Positions 1-10,462 of a stretch of 21,868 nt of DNA are shown one piece after another. A model generated the notes under the pieces. The model was not told the DNA's origin. It was given only the letters and a program-made list of their open reading frames with translations, and did not search any database. A program made the position numbers and the translations under genes. How positions within the stretch are numbered: position 1 is the stretch's first letter; the number at the start of each line of letters is the position of its first letter. The stretch is from Phallusia fumigata. Its lineage: Eukaryota; Chordata; Ascidiacea; Phlebobranchia; Ascidiidae. The stretch is from NCBI GenBank assembly GCA_008931825.1, contig QXVZ01028723.1, forward strand, positions 1 to 21,868, in the 5' to 3' direction.

Positions 1-1241
1 AATATTTACTACTTCAAACATACCTGACAGGTGCAATAAAATTTTGCCACACCACTATCAAACACGTATACCGAGTGGCCGGAACCTATGGAGGGTATTT
101 CCATTTACCAGGCGTTGCTCCTGTAAAAAGTCAATTCAGGTTTCTGTTTAACAATCGGGTTTAACGACGCAGAAGCAAATTGACGAACGACCTGTTCCTA
201 TTCCTGCTACTCTACCTCACGGAAGACTTAAGGGTTTGTTGTCACAGCACCTAATTTCAAGATGGGAATTTCGACAACTGAAGATGTTTGTTTGCCCGAA
301 ATACGGATAGTGTACACAACATTGATAGATATTTTTAAGGCATATCATATATTTTGTTGTTGTTTATGACATGCGTTTGTACCTTCCTGAAATTTCTCAT
401 CGCCTCTTGAAACATTGGTGACGTTTTTCTCCCATTATCAATTAACAATTTTTGATAAACAGTTCAGTATTTAAGTTTTATATACGTATGGCCTTTGTTC
501 ATTAAATCATACAAGAACTATTTAAAAAAGTTCAACTCAATGGCTTTCCACAGTTTGCGTTCAAACCCACAAAACCGATCACTACCCTACTAAATATGTG
601 CTGTTCAAACGGCGACGCTGAAAAACATGCCGATATGTTTGATGGGAACTAACTGTTGTTGATGGGGTGAAAGCCTCTAGGTCACTTGATTGCGCGATTA
701 CACAGATCAACCTGGTTACATGATCCGTGACGTTTGTGCTATTCTGGCCGGACGCGGATATATGCGCTCTGGCAGACGATCGATCGAATAGATTACAGAC
801 TGTTTTCATAGACTGGAGAATTGCGCTGTTTCGCAAACAAGGAAAGCGGGAAAGCAGAAAGTTGCCATTATGTCCAACAAAGATTACGAAAGCTAAAAAA
901 TCTTTAAAAAAATAGTTGCTGTAATATGTTTTCACCTGATAATTTGTGGATTTTTAAAAAGACTGATGCTGGCTTCAGGACTTGATACTGGAATCTCTTG
1001 CAGCCAAATTTTTCATTTCAACTGCTAGAATTTTTACCATATGGCTTTGAGATACAGGGCAAGTGCTAGTAAACATAAATATGAAACACTACACGTTTTC
1101 AGACAGTTTCGTTTTGCGACCGGCACAACCGCTAAACAATAAGCCAGGCTTTCGGAACAGAGGGAAGTGTGGTAAACGATAAGCGAAACTCAAACAAATG
1201 GATGTGAAACTAGTTACAACCTACAGGCCGAGTGAATATAC
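1..1241. other. No gene seen
   Basis: AT-rich sequence with only short frames on both strands, the longest being 117 codons at 935-582 on the minus strand. That frame has no recognisable domain and is overlapped by a plus-strand frame. No RNA gene or repeat could be supported. Confidence 0.5.
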
Positions 1242-1520
1242 TATATAGGACAGTCTGCACATACTCTGTCTCCGTCTATAAACATACTACCATTTACAAT
1301 GGCAATATTTGACAGTCTTAAAAATTGGAACCAAAACCGCCCCAAGGCAGTACAATGCCATTTGCGGACCAACCGGAAATATCCCACGCTATGTAAAAAA
1401 ATGACACTTACATCTCGAAACACACGTTTGATAATAACAGATCCTCCCTCTTATTCCACCCACACCAACCTAAAGACGTCACTATACGTGGAATTTGCCT
1501 ACCTACTGCTTCTATTTTAA
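1242..1520 (+). other. Weak TATA-box plus 73-codon ORF candidate
   Basis: TATATAGG (1242-1249) is followed about 50 bases later by an ATG (1299) in a fair start context (tttacaATGg). The 73-codon frame begins MAIFDSLKNWNQNRPKAV and ends with a leucine-rich FAYLLLLF. Spacing between TATA and ATG would allow a ~25-base 5' UTR. I recognise no domain, and an antisense frame overlaps it. A 73-codon frame is not unusual by chance in sequence of this composition, so this is only a candidate. Confidence 0.13.
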
Positions 1521-2922
1521 GTGTGAGTTGCGACGCTGCGTCGGTCAACAATATACAAAACAAAAATGACCTGGGATCAGAAGTGCATCAGTAAGGTAGG
1601 AAGGTTAAATTGTGTCAATACCTCAACAATTAGTATGAAATTAATTCGGACATGCATATTGAGGTCCACGGTCACTGTAAAAAACTAATTTTTGGGCAGA
1701 AAACAACTTGTGGAAATGTTTTGGTACACAAATCAAATAAACTGGTCAATGTATTGCTCTTGTATTACAAGAAAGGTCATGTAACGCTTTAAATTCTTAC
1801 TTTCAGGGACTTTAAAATACGGGTCGCCAACCCCACTTCCAAGAAAAGAAACTGTTTCACCATTTGTATTGAATGAGAAAGGGCCTTTTCATACAAGTTA
1901 TGTGTATTGGCTACTGTATTCATTGGCATCACCACAACAACTCATTCACAAGCAAAACCTTGTCAAACGGACAAAAGCCTCAAGTTCATAGACAAATAGG
2001 CCTTCGCAATGCCAGGTGAGTGTGAATTGGCGGAAATGCTTTCGCAACCTTCAATTTGGTGCGCACAATAAAAGCCACATCCTTTAACAAATTGCTATGA
2101 TTCGCTTCTTGTCGCAAGTATAGCCCACACACAACGGTGGGCCAGCAATGTGTGAAGTGGTCAAATGAAGCGGAGCGTGTAAGTATTATTTTGGCTGACC
2201 GGGAATACGCCGGAGATTGCTGATGCGCAGTTCGTTCGTTTGTTAGACTTTCCTTCGCCTGGGCTTTTTACCCCCATATTTACAATTTTCGGTGTAGAAT
2301 GTTGGTTCAACCATCGTGTTGCTGATATATTGCCCACAACACAGGGGGCCCAATACCAATAAAATCTCAAGGCAAATGCTTCGGATATCGTTGTTAAACT
2401 GTTAATACGAGGATACATAGCCGAACTTTAACTAGACTGCCTTTGGTTTGCGCAAGTAAGATTTAAAACAAAACCCATACGTTATATTGTTCGACAGAAA
2501 TCATGTCATAAATGATTCACATTGAATTTCAAATCACTACATGCGTCTTAATTGGAATTAAGTTTCACGTTTCGGGTCTGTAAGTGAAATGGTGGGGAAG
2601 TAACAGTAAACAACCTGAGATGCCCATCTATTATGAATGCAGACTAAAGAAACTTGAACAAACCGGCGTATTGAGTACGGGGATCCACAACAAACCAGTC
2701 AAACTGGTAAGATCTTGTAAAGCAAGATCTTATGAGGAAAGTTTTGACCTTTTTACCGCGAGTGATACACATAAACCACACAGTTTATTCAAAAATGTAC
2801 CCAACCAGGTCAATGTGCCTAAACCTACGTCAGACAGTTAAATCAATAGTTACCTAAAGGGTGTATGTTGGACGGTGGCGGTTTATAACAATAGCAAGGT
2901 GTGATTTCACAAAGAGCGGCCT
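1521..2922. other. No gene supported
   Basis: This stretch contains an 85-codon minus-strand frame (2418-2161) and an 85-codon plus-strand frame (2584-2841). The latter opens with GTG directly after an in-frame TAA, and its first true ATG is 12 codons further in. Its composition (KWWGSNSKQPEMPIYYECRL near the start) is protein-like, but I recognise no family and see no splice context. Confidence 0.4.
2708..2732. repeat. Small hairpin
   Basis: taagatcttg pairs with caagatctta, giving a 10-bp perfect stem and a 5-base loop. It lies inside an unassigned open frame (2584-2841). No terminator context is seen. Confidence 0.5.
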
Positions 2923-2932
2923 ATGACGTCAT
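2923..2932. promoter_or_regulatory. CRE/bZIP palindrome ATGACGTCAT
   Basis: A perfect 10-base palindrome centred on the full TGACGTCA cAMP-response element. It sits at the left edge of a GC-richer patch with a CCAAT box (3050-3054) and a CACGTG E-box (3150-3155). The combination is promoter- or enhancer-like, but no transcript start can be named. Confidence 0.4.
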
Positions 2933-4414
2933 GAGGATGTGGGCGACAAGTTCCAAGTCACTAAATCAACAGGATGAAGAAATTTCTTCAAAAATATGAA
3001 CAGGACAGAGCGAGCAGTCGTTGGCTGCTAGAGAAAGCTTCGCCTTGGTCCAATGGTCTTGTCTCGTCACCACAGTTATAGGGGAATTTCTCTTAAGGTC
3101 TGACACGAGGTGCGATCACGCGGCGAAGGCGTGTTCTGACGCACTGGGACACGTGGGCGAGTGCTATCAACCGTGACCGTTCTACCATTCAACAAAAGTT
3201 CGAGTGCTTGGTCTGACGTTCAACGCGAGTTCGCGGTTTTGAAGAAACTGGAAAATCAAGAAAGCGGGCGCCTGTGTCTAGCAACTGGTATTTTGTATGG
3301 TTAAGTTACGTGCCGCAGTAAAATGGTTAGCTGCATCGTTTTTGACAGCAACTTGATGAAAGACTTCTTCGTCTGTTGAGGGTATTTGTATCGCAATATA
3401 TTACTGTTCCAATTACACCAAAGCGACTTTGCAAGAGTTTTATGACAAATACACTTTTAGGGTAGTCATATACAACGATTGACTCTCCCATGTTCGCTCT
3501 CTATTTCGCTTTGCGTTGCCGTACACCACCATAGCGCCATGTAAGTTACATTACGCCATCAGGCACATGATATGAAACAAACAACTCGTCGGGCATCAAG
3601 GATGCGGTAAAGTGTAACCCTTACAACATACCACAGAGGCCTTACTGATGATTCACCTTACTGAAGTAAACGACGCCCACTTGTATAAACACGCAGCAAC
3701 ATTAAGTGATCTGTTCAGTTACCCAAATGGGGCGGTAAGTTTGTTTGACTTCAACGGATGAGAGGAGGACATGTCTCCGCCCACTGACATTTAAGAAATG
3801 TTAGGAATTCACTTGCGAAGATCGACAATCGAAAGAAATGCGTCACTGCGGCTTTATTATGACGTATGAATGATGAAGCCGCGATTAGTGCGCAGTTGAG
3901 TGTATGGAAAGATTTTTCCAAAAGCAACACACGTTTGGGGTTTGTCATTCCTAACTCCGCGGTCTAGCTGCGAGCTGGAAATTTCCAAAGATTTTCCGAT
4001 CACAGGAAAATGACTCAGCCCACATGGGACGGCGCAACAGGAAACGAGCGTTTTACGAATTATTACATTCAGGCCTTGGAATTATTAAAAATTTAGTAGC
4101 CTTGATCTAATGCGTATAGGTTTTGTCGTTGATTTGAACATTAATTTAATTTCATTGAGTTTGTAAGCAGATCAAACGAAATAATGAAACGTTGGAGAAT
4201 ACAAATTTGACCACAAACTTTGGGATATCATTGAATATTGGAGTTTTAATATTATTTCTGTAGCAGTTGATTGATTAGGGGCAGTTGATGTCGTAGTTAA
4301 GGACTCACTAATATAGGCTAATTAAAATAAAATATTCGCATTTCTCAGTAAATATCTTATTTTGTATTCCTAGTAAGGTTCGTTCGAAACTCCCAAATGC
4401 GTTATCGCTTCGAC
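2933..4414. other. Regulatory-looking patch, then no gene
   Basis: 2933-3260 is GC-richer and holds CCAAT (3050-3054) and CACGTG (3150-3155). The remainder is ordinary AT-rich sequence with frames under 66 codons and no repeat that I can match elsewhere in the window. Confidence 0.4.
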
Positions 4415-5164
4415 GTTAACACGCTGAAAAATCCCCACACATATACCAGTTAGGCTTTCTGAATCCAAACTTTCCCTAAATGTGTTCAAGCGCAACGAAA
4501 GTTACCACATAAACCGAGCGGCCACATCACGACAAACGCTGTCAAAAGCATCCGACGATACAACAACGTTCTCCATACAGGAGCCAGTATACAAAAGCTG
4601 CAAGGTAATCGATGAATACAAATTATATCTCATTCTAATACAGGCTGAACAGTCGCGATTGTATTTCAATTTTTCGATGCAAACCCGGTGATTAACATAC
4701 AAATGTCGGTGTGAGTTTCCTTCCCGCGACTTTACCATGCAAATAATTTTATCCAACCGTTATACCAACTGGAACAGCAGGTAAGGGAAACTGCTTAGGG
4801 CTTTACATGTAGATTTAAATACATCGGTTGATTAGGATAAAAAATAAGATGTACATCTTAAACCATATATTTGAATCGTACCGTAAATGCATGAACATAA
4901 TTTACTTCGTTATTGTAAACACCAACAAACACAAGATTTTGTTAACCGTTTGTATATTTTAAGGCACTTGACTTTGTTGGGTATTCTAAACGATAATTTT
5001 AAAACAAAAAAACGTAGTGTGTTTAGTTGTTATATGTTGTGTGGGGAGTATACAATTACATCACATTATACAACACATTATGGAATAAAACTAACATAAA
5101 TTATATTTAGAGAAAAATGTCAATAGTTTTTTTCATAGTTAACCTTAACCAAGCCAATTTTTAA
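4415..5164. repeat. Copy 1 of a ~750-base direct duplication
   Basis: This segment is repeated almost completely immediately downstream, at a constant offset of 751 bases at its start. It begins gttaacacgctgaaaaatcc and ends ccaatttttaa, directly against the N at 5165. By eye the two copies differ by roughly thirty substitutions and about five small indels, so about 95 % identity. An 8-base stretch near 4642 is missing from copy 2. It contains a perfect 16-base palindrome (4845-4860). A 69-codon open frame (4482-4691) matches a frame in copy 2, but at least three of the five codon differences I counted change the amino acid, so nothing suggests protein constraint. No transposon termini or target-site duplication are visible. 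Because the boundary coincides with the N, an assembly origin is more likely than a biological tandem duplication. Confidence 0.93.
4845..4860. repeat. Perfect 16-base palindrome inside duplication copy 1
   Basis: The sequence taagatgtacatctta equals its own reverse complement. The equivalent in copy 2 (near 5590-5605) is gagatgtacatctta, so the outer base pairs are not conserved. No function is recognised. Confidence 0.6.
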
Positions 5165-5165
5165 N
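5165..5165. other. Assembly ambiguity or gap (single N) at the duplication junction
   Basis: This is the only non-ACGT base seen in the window. It lies exactly between the end of copy 1 and the first base of copy 2. A single N is too small to be a sized scaffold gap, but it is typical of a forced contig join. Its position argues that two contigs with overlapping, diverged ends were placed end to end. Confidence 0.95.
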
Positions 5166-5918
5166 GTTAACACGCTGAAAAATCCCCACACATATATCAG
5201 TTAGGCTTTCTGAATCCAAACTTTCCCTAAATGTGTTCAAACGCAACGCAAGTTACCACATAAACCGAGCGGCCACATCACGACAAATGCTGTCAAAAGC
5301 ATCCGACGATAGAACAACGTTCTCCATACAGGAGCCAGTATACAAAAGCTGCAAGGTAATCGATGAATACAAATTATACCTCATTCTAATGAACAGTCGC
5401 GATTGTATTTCAATTATTCGATGCAAACCCGGTGATTAACATACAAATGTCGGTGTGAGTTTCCTTCCCGCGACTTTACCATGCAAATAATTTTATCCAA
5501 CCATATACCAACTGGAACAGCAGGTAAGGGAAACTGCTTAAGGCTTTACATGTAGATTTAAATACATCAGTTGATTAGGATGAATAATGAGATGTACATC
5601 TTAAACCATATATTTGAATCGTACCGTAAATGCATAAACATAATTTACTTCGCTATTGTAAACACCAACAAACACAAGATTTGTATATTTTAAGACAACC
5701 GTTTGTATATTTTAAGGCACTTGACTTTGTTGGGTATTCTAAACGATAATTTTAAAACAAAAAACGTAGTGTATTTAGTTGTTATATGTTATGTGGGGAG
5801 TATACAATTACATTCAAGACAAACAACACATTATAAAATAAAACTAACATAAATTATATTTGGAGAAAAATGTCAACAGTTTTTTTTTCATAGTTAACCT
5901 TAACCAAGCCAATTTTCA
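5166..5918. repeat. Copy 2 of the ~750-base direct duplication
   Basis: This begins with the same gttaacacgctgaaaaatcc as copy 1 and runs to ccaattttcaa, after which unique sequence continues. Differences from copy 1 include loss of 8 bases near 5390 and a short internal repetition of ttgtatattttaag near 5680-5715. The stretch around 5815-5845 is also altered, and a T-run near 5880 differs in length. This mix of SNPs and small indels along the whole length is what allelic copies in a highly heterozygous animal look like. It also fits a moderately old tandem duplication. Read depth would separate the two. Confidence 0.93.
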
Positions 5919-5941
5919 AATAGAGGATAACATATTTTGAT

Positions 5942-5970
5942 CAATTAGTTTCCAGGATCGAAACTAATTG
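5942..5970. repeat. Hairpin just beyond the duplication's right edge
   Basis: caattagtttc (5942-5952) pairs with gaaactaattg (5960-5970), giving an 11-bp perfect stem with a 7-base loop. It lies about 25 bases past the end of copy 2 and has no counterpart after copy 1, where the N cuts in. It could be a small repeat remnant; no function is assigned. Confidence 0.6.
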
Positions 5971-6596
5971 CTGGTTTCGTTCATGTCAAGCCAGTCAAAT
6001 CAGATTTGGCTTTTCATTCATATCTAGGGCAGTAGCAACTCCCACTAAGCACAAACAACCAATTTTCCAGGAAAAACAAAGCGGATTTCCCGAATGCTGC
6101 CCTAAACTAGAATATTTACGTAAAACCATTGTACGTGGCCAACGAACACCCGAACTGGTGCACAAAGCATTAATACACACGAAAAATCGCCCAGGCGTAC
6201 GAACAACGCAAAAACGTAAACCGCAAAAACTTACGTCGCCTGCAGGGCAACTATGACGTCACAAAGGGCAAATGCTTCGCCCCGTGGCTTTAAACTAAAG
6301 GTGACAGAGACTTAATTATTACCAATGTACATTACGTCATCGATCAATAAATACTTTAGGGGGGTTTACGTAGCCGACACGAAGGACCTTAAACATGACG
6401 GGATTGCTCCCAGCTGGGATTTTGCGGTACGTCGTCAAAGGCCAAATGTTACTACATCCAAAGCGATACGTTTTACGGGAGATTCAGGCCTTGCACCAAA
6501 GCACAGAGGTAAAAAGGTTGACTCGCCAGCGCACAAAATACAATGAGAGCATGACTGCCAAATAGTTTGTGAATAGATAGTTTGGGCATAAAATAT
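5971..6596. other. No gene seen
   Basis: Apart from the CRE at 6254 this stretch shows only frames of 61-73 codons on opposite strands, without recognisable products. Confidence 0.4.
6254..6261. promoter_or_regulatory. CRE/bZIP site TGACGTCA
   Basis: A full CRE octamer in the context ctatgacgtcac. It has the same left flank (ctatgacgtca) as the site at 2923, a shared 11-base stretch. No adjoining core promoter is evident. Confidence 0.35.
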
Positions 6597-6786
6597 ACTT
6601 AGCAACACAAGATACGGACTTGAAAAGTAGGTTAATTAAAAACACAACAACCAAAGAGCTTGTACATAGTGAATACATTGTAATGCGAACGTTTCAACAA
6701 TCGCTGTTGTCATTATCAGTGCAAAAACGTCATTTTTGTTTTTTATTAATCATCGACTTTTCAAGTCAGTGTTTTGCGTCATTGTA
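6597..6786. mobile_element. MITE-like element with ~50-base terminal inverted repeats
   Basis: The left arm (about 6599-6648: cttagcaacacaag, then gatacggacttgaaaag, then ttaattaaaaacacaac) is the imperfect reverse complement of the right arm (about 6735-6784: ttgttttttattaat, then gacttttcaagtcagtgttttgcg). The arms enclose a ~90-base core and no ORF, as expected of a non-autonomous DNA transposon. The core and right arm recur in diverged form near 17.4 kb, which shows that this is a dispersed family rather than a chance palindrome. I could not identify a clear target-site duplication, so the outer ends are accurate only to about ten bases. The superfamily is not assignable from this sequence. 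Confidence 0.72.
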
Positions 6787-7454
6787 TTTTTAACTGTCTG
6801 TTAAACTTCAAAGCATTCACCACAGACAATAGATTTTTTGCGCAGCAAGGCTAAAGCATTAAAGAAAGACGTTGTCCCCGTGCCAGACTTACACGGGGTG
6901 ACAACTTTATGCCGTCATTAAACTCTGTTCGCCATTTACAACGTGTTTTCCCAAAGGGCTTCCGTTTTATACCGCGCTTACTACAGGACGAGTTGATCAT
7001 TAGATACACTACGAGCTGACCTGTGCATTTATCTTCCAATGGTAGTGACCTTATAGTCGTTTGAACGCTGGCACGAATGACTTTTCAGCATGGCTGTGAC
7101 AGTGATAGTTAATGTTTGAAAGGCGGTGTTTTTTGAAGTTTTGTGGGTATCTTTATTGTTGAGCCATTTCGGTTTTTATTTGAGTTTTAACGAGCCGACA
7201 AGGTATTTGATATTGAACTTTTACACAGCTTTCAAGCACTATGGACTGTATGCGCGGGTATATTCTTTTCTATGATGTGCCCTGAAGTATACCAATAATT
7301 AACGCACTCTTTCGTGAATCACAGTGCAACAGGTCTACAGGAAACATAATACCAAGTTAAAACTGGCTCCCCAGGCCTCTTGAAGGCACATTGTAGTTTT
7401 CATTTCATGTATCACGAAAACATAAGTATTTGTGGTGGATCAAACCAAAAATAT

Positions 7455-7550
7455 CAATGTTATGATTCATTTCAAAATAACATTGTAACAAAAACTTTTA
7501 TTGTATTAGCGGTAAAAATATGTAAAGTGTACTAATTTTCATATTTTTAC
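7455..7550. repeat. Two neighbouring AT-rich hairpins
   Basis: caatgttat/ataacattg (7455-7463 with 7477-7485) is followed by gtaaaaatatg/catatttttac (7512-7522 with 7540-7550). They lie in a strongly AT-rich stretch where such stems are less surprising. They may be the decayed remains of a small inverted-repeat element. Confidence 0.4.
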
Positions 7551-8233
7551 TGATGAACTATAAGTGCAAAAACTTTACAACGTTTCCACATTTACAAATT
7601 CCTGCATTCGATGGCTTTATGCAAGTAACTAATGTAAGTCATAATAAAGAGAAAACCACCCGTATTGAACGCCTCACGATTTTGTAGAACGGTCAATGAG
7701 AAATAACCTACTTCTTGGAAACCACTAAAGTACAGCGGAAGACGAACTTGATAATCTAACTCTATTAATAAAAGAAATAACCACCAACCATCACTGTCGT
7801 ACGCAAGTGATTCAAGTGCGGGTGACTACTGATGTGGCCTGGATTTGAGTGTTAAGAAATGCACGTTCACAGAAACCTGCGCAAGTTTCTTCGGAAAAAG
7901 GCTTCGTTCAACGAAGGGTGCGCCAATTACACGCACCAGATATGTTGTTTCGAAACAGCAAAGTAAAGATTATCGCATGAAAATACCATGACGTAATTTC
8001 AAACTGCCCTAACGAGATGAGTAAAAAATCGATGTTATTAAATTGTGTTAGACTGGGTTTTGGACGGCGAGAGAGTGACATAGCCAAATATGGTCGGAAG
8101 ACATGTATACATTCTTTCTTTTTCTCTCGCGGTAGAAAAGCTGGCCATGACTGGAGCGGACCGCCCTGGGCCCAATGCACTAAGAGGTGACGCAATGCAA
8201 ACGCCTTAACGAGGCCCATGAGCATTAAAATCG

Positions 8234-8253
8234 GCGACAGTTACAACTGTCGC
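8234..8253. repeat. Compact palindromic hairpin
   Basis: gcgacagtt pairs with aactgtcgc around a 2-base centre (ac). Nine base pairs with high GC content make it more stable than most local stems, but a 2-base centre would have to open for a real hairpin. It could also be a dimeric protein-binding site. Confidence 0.5.
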
Positions 8254-9427
8254 AAGTTTTAACGGGTTTACATGCAAAAACAACCTTGATAATTTATTCA
8301 TGCATTTTGTGCCCACAATACGCGTCTTAAAAAGAAAACCCCGGATAGGATCCAAAATCGACCTTAGCAGGTTTCAAACAAGGATTATTACGTCATTCCG
8401 ACAAAATCCCCGACAAGCCAAGGTTTTAGGAGGCAAATTAACTCAACCTGTGGTAAACAGTGTGCATTTGTGTTGTTTTCTAAACCACAGTGGTCAGCCA
8501 AGTTATCAAGTACACAAAAAGTTAAAACTTTAAATTCAAAAATTGAACCGAAAACCATTGTAACAACGACATTTATAGTTCTGTATTGATTCGTTTCTTT
8601 ACAGTTTAAAGAACGGTACCTAAAAGCTTGGTTTATTTTCTTGAACTAGAATAAACCACAATATCTCGCAATCTCTCTCAACTATAACCGTAACAGTGTT
8701 CGAAGTTAACAAACAAAGGTGTAGGATCAAGAAGATTACACCTAGGGTGATAGGCTCCAATAAAACCTACCAAAAACCATAATCACTTGGTATTTAGACC
8801 AAAAAGAGACCAAACGTTTATCGTGGTAACCAAACATTTTGCGAAAGCCTAGGCCCCAGCGCAATGACATGTAGAAAAGAATTCGAAATTACATAAACTT
8901 TTATTACAACAGTATGGAGAGAAAACAAACAGAAATATAAGGAGTCCGACATTGTCATCCTGTTTTATTGAAAATATGTCGTAAACCCGCGTAGGTTTAT
9001 TGAACTTACATTAATTGTCGCATTGCATTTCTGTACGTACATTTGGACTTTACACTCGGTCCTAAGGTCGTTACGTATTTTGGTGTGTATGTGGTTTGTC
9101 CGACAGCATGCTTTGTGAGGCCTCCTATGGCAACCTTCAAGTACACTGCGGCATAAATTTTACTCGGAAATATTTTAATTACATGTTATTTAAGGTCAAT
9201 CCACATTGATGAATGACTTTCTTGGGAACCAAACGCTTTGTGTTTATAAAGTCAGACGATAATATAACGTGCGAGACGATATTTCTGGAGACGATTTGTT
9301 GGTAACTATCCACGATTTATTGATAGCTGTTTGGTAAACACGCCTTTTTAAGCGATGCTGTGTGCTTTTTGCTTGAAGTAAACAAACAAATCAATGCTTC
9401 GGCATTTTTTCTCATGGACATTATGAT

Positions 9428-9452
9428 ATTTAAACAATCACTTTGTTTAAAT
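9428..9452. repeat. AT-rich hairpin
   Basis: atttaaacaa pairs with ttgtttaaat, a 10-bp perfect stem with loop tcact. No associated gene or repeat family is seen. Confidence 0.5.
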
Positions 9453-10260
9453 TATGTGTTGTTTACGAATTAGGTTCCTTGGTGTTCGATACATTTCTCT
9501 ATGTACCCTTAAAATAGCAATAACCCAGGATGGCAAATAGAGCAACCTTTTTCTCAGCCCTCGTTTTTGCCAGTTACTTAACCGAGACTTAACCAGTCCG
9601 AAGAATAGGTTATTCACACACTTCTATGAAATAAAAGCCCAAATTGAGTCACAATGATCGAAGCAACGTTGTTGTTTACCGGAGCTGTAACGGACCAAGC
9701 GTGAATAAATGCCACACTCCCTGGCTGAAATCGAGCACTCTGGAATGCCTTTCGTGAAAGCCTCGGAGCCTGGGTCAAATCGGTTAGCAATTCGAAGTAA
9801 ACAAGCCACGGCAGTTTCAAAGGTCGACCCGGTGGACTCAGATGACTCATTGATTGAGGATAAAACATCGAAGGTCTTTACTTTTAGTTAAACGCGGATT
9901 TTTGCTCGATACTGTCACTGGTTAAGCGTCATTTTACCAAGTAATGAGAAATTGCGTTGATTGGATTAAATATGCGTTGTTAGAATTATGTATCATATCT
10001 TTTTCAGAAACAGTCAACGACCTATGATTTGAAGATTAATTGATTGACCTTAAAGTCTATATACCTCTGGTGATGCACCAAATATCCTTTTTATACATAA
10101 TTTAATTGTAAAAAAACAGGGCCAAATATTTGACAACGGACTAAATATCCTGATACCTACAAAATACCAGGTATGAAACGTACATGATTCTGTACAGCAG
10201 TGTACACTAGGCCTTCGGAAGGCGTACAACCGCGTAACCTGGCAATTCTAGTGTGCGGTG

Positions 10261-10271
10261 GGATTCGAACC
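10261..10271 (-). promoter_or_regulatory. RNA polymerase III B box
   Basis: The reverse complement reads GGTTCGAATCC, an exact match to the GGTTCGANTCC consensus, flanked by a perfectly paired T stem. It forms the internal promoter of the SINE-like element together with the A-box-like stretch at 10301-10315. Confidence 0.8.
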
Positions 10272-10300
10272 CACGGCAGCAACTTATCCGTGTCTGGCGC

Positions 10301-10315
10301 GCTACCAACTGAGGA
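10301..10315 (-). promoter_or_regulatory. RNA polymerase III A-box-like sequence
   Basis: The reverse complement TCCTCAGTTGGTAGC matches the CTCAGTTGGTAG core of tRNA D-loop/A-box sequences but lacks the usual TRGC start. It lies about 30 bases upstream of the B box in the minus-strand direction, which is the expected spacing. Confidence 0.6.
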
Positions 10316-10462
10316 TCAGTGGCAAGGTTGGGCGAAGCCCGGCGAATCACCAACTTCTCTGCCTGATACATACAACCGAAGTGGGAATCGCCGAATCGGT
10401 CAATAACTATGAATAAAACTGCATATGTTGGTTTTGGGGACTGTACCAAACAATTCTGTACA

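Larger units (their letters stand above)
6787..10186. other. Gene-poor stretch with scattered hairpins
   Basis: No frame exceeds 105 codons (8225-7908, minus) and none is recognised. Small palindromes are listed separately, including cttcgtt-c-aacgaag at 7902-7916. Three frames on both strands are simultaneously open at 9614-9891. The plus-strand one (60 codons) has an acidic, protein-like end (DPVDSDDSLIEDKTSK), but a stop lies immediately before its ATG and nothing supports splicing. Confidence 0.4.
10187..10462 (-). mobile_element. tRNA-derived SINE-like element
   Basis: On the minus strand a perfect Pol III B box, GGTTCGAATCC, lies at 10271-10261 inside an intact T arm (5-bp stem GTGGG/CCCAC, 7-base loop). 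An A-box-like TCCTCAGTTGGTAGC lies at 10315-10301, at the normal spacing. The rest of the tRNA fold is lost. The D stem does not pair, the anticodon stem is only about 3 bp, and the 7 bases before the A box do not pair with the acceptor-side CGCACAC. The ~50-base tail (10201-10250) contains the hairpin gcctt-cgg-aaggc at 10211-10223. A 10-base direct repeat attctgtaca at 10187-10196 and 10453-10462 might be a target-site duplication. It lies about 140 bases beyond the A box, however, farther than a simple SINE 5' end would be, so the full limits are uncertain. Tunicates are known to carry abundant tRNA-like SINEs; assigning a named family would need a Repbase/Dfam search. Confidence 0.7.

Noticed and set aside
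2584..2841. 85-codon frame opening with GTG
   Set aside because: A GTG start is not expected in an animal gene. The first ATG is 12 codons in, and no homology or splice signals are recognised.
4482..5439. Duplicated small protein gene (69- and 68-codon frames in the two copies)
   Set aside because: Of five codon differences I counted in the shared part, three change the amino acid, and the C termini diverge after an 8-base indel. This looks like drift in non-coding DNA.
9614..9891. Overlapping ORFs on both strands, one with an acidic protein-like end
   Set aside because: An in-frame stop lies directly before the ATG, there is no promoter or splice context, and three frames being open at once points to composition rather than coding.
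10250..10323. Functional tRNA gene on the minus strand
   Set aside because: The T arm is perfect, but the acceptor strands do not pair, the D stem is broken and the anticodon stem is only about 3 bp. A SINE head fits better.
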